The translations under genes were made by a program, and so were the position numbers. A stretch of 42,113 nt of DNA. It comes from Bacteroidota bacterium. GTDB lineage: Bacteria; Bacteroidota; Bacteroidia; Chitinophagales; Chitinophagaceae. Of this stretch, positions 41,645 through 42,113 are shown piece after piece (the first letter of the stretch is position 1; each line of letters begins with the position of its first letter). The DNA lies in assembly GCA_023392575.1 (NCBI GenBank), contig JAEVYV010000248.1, forward strand, positions 1 through 42,113, written 5' to 3'. A model generated the notes under the pieces. That model was not told where the DNA came from, did not search any database, and saw only the letters and a list, made by a program, of their open reading frames with translations.

Positions 41645-42113
41645 TTACTCATTCCAAAAGTCCCATCCTACCCATGTCAAAACTGCTTTGCCGCCAAAAT
41701 AGGCTCCGCTTACTATCCACCCTCCGCCTGGAATAAATCCAACACCACCCATAATCAAATCCAATCCCCCTTCTCCTATCAAATTCTTTTTCCCGTCTCT
41801 TATTTCAGTATAAGTGCCATACATTCCTATAGCACCCAAAACAAAACCGCCAACTTTTAATCCATTAGCTATTTGACCTAATCTTGTCCTGCTAATATCA
41901 AAGGTTCCTAAAGGATATTTAATAGTGATTGGTCCCTGCACCGGCTGTGGCCCATACCCCGGCCACGAGATCACGTACCTGTCTTTAATAATATTGGCGA
42001 GGTTAGTTTCCGTAGCTCCCAGTGCCATATCCAATCCCCAATTCCATTCAAATTTTCTGCTATCACTCATTCCCATCAACTGGGCCGCTTTTTCATACGA
42101 GGTATAGGCAACG
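41645..42113 (-). CDS. C-terminal part of a large (Rhs-type) polymorphic toxin, truncated by the window end
   Basis: The reading frame is open to the end of the window, so only the last 155 or so residues are present. They include TSYEKAAQLMGMSDSRKFE, an RTRLGQIANGLKVGGFVLG helix and a glycine-rich hydrophobic tail (GLDLIMGGVGFIPGGGWIVS). Rhs-associated and related polymorphic toxins of Bacteroidota often end in such a glycine-zipper, membrane-active tail. The upstream Rhs repeats are outside the window, so the toxin label rests on the tail and on the two membrane proteins that follow. The first in-frame start codons inside the window (TTG 42079, ATG 42076) are probably internal. Confidence 0.6.
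   Translation of the reverse strand, partial: VAYTSYEKAAQLMGMSDSRKFEWNWGLDMALGATETNLANIIKDRYVISWPGYGPQPVQGPITIKYPLGTFDISRTRLGQIANGLKVGGFVLGAIGMYGTYTEIRDGKKNLIGEGGLDLIMGGVGFIPGGGWIVSGAYFGGKAVLTWVGWDFWNE

Overview
The window looks like a chromosomal segment of a Bacteroidota bacterium, most likely Chitinophagaceae or a close relative. The reasons are a ResB/CcsA fusion, a TonB-dependent receptor with a carboxypeptidase-like N-terminal domain, PorT-type and DUF4386 proteins, and promoters of the TTG-N19-TAnnTTTG kind instead of sigma-70 boxes. No rRNA, tRNA, complete insertion sequence or CRISPR array was seen.

Positions 1-25000 are mostly housekeeping or metabolic. In order they hold cytochrome c assembly (ccsBA, minus), an exported di-haem cytochrome lipoprotein (minus), a TonB-type outer-membrane receptor (plus), a DUF4386 membrane protein (minus) and a short animal-type transketolase (plus). 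A minus-strand run follows: alpha/beta hydrolase, GNAT acetyltransferase, second DUF4386 protein, thioredoxin-reductase-like flavoprotein, small membrane protein, AraC regulator, and an NhaA antiporter with a degenerate DsbA-like head. Then come an RDD membrane protein, a second AraC regulator with a small ORF and an exported metallo-beta-lactamase-fold protein, an atypical SDR, a DUF5694 protein, a PorT-like barrel and an EthD-type lipoprotein.

Positions 25000-42113 are an accessory region rich in conflict and nucleic-acid-processing genes. It contains an orphan ParA, decayed gene remnants, a ParE/RelE-type toxin-antitoxin pair whose toxin is frameshifted in an A7 run, and kptA (RNA 2'-phosphotransferase). 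Next are an AlbA_2/GHKL protein with a heptapeptide minisatellite, an XRE plus SRA-HNH pair that looks like a modification-dependent restriction system, and a second (HNH_2) nuclease. Two pairs of direct repeats (61 bp and 86 bp) recur in the same order, with almost the same spacing, around kptA and around the HNH_2 gene, as in a cassette array.

Positions 34600-40500 hold the most unusual group. A GYF_2 protein and a Cys-rich small protein precede an apparent operon of XRE-ImmA/IrrE protease, PIN nuclease, B12-type radical SAM enzyme and a divergent [4Fe-4S] family-4-like uracil-DNA glycosylase. A second, MUG-like glycosylase-fold gene converges on it. An 11-bp inverted repeat overlaps both promoter elements of the first gene. 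I propose this group as a candidate undescribed DNA/RNA-modification or defence system.

The right edge carries the AT-rich C-terminal end of a large polymorphic (Rhs-type) toxin cut by the window end, followed by two paralogous small membrane proteins that are candidate immunity proteins. A dispersed intergenic repeat with four copies (near 8850, 18545, 24980 and 34480), each 110-240 bp upstream of a plus-strand gene, ties the two halves of the window together.
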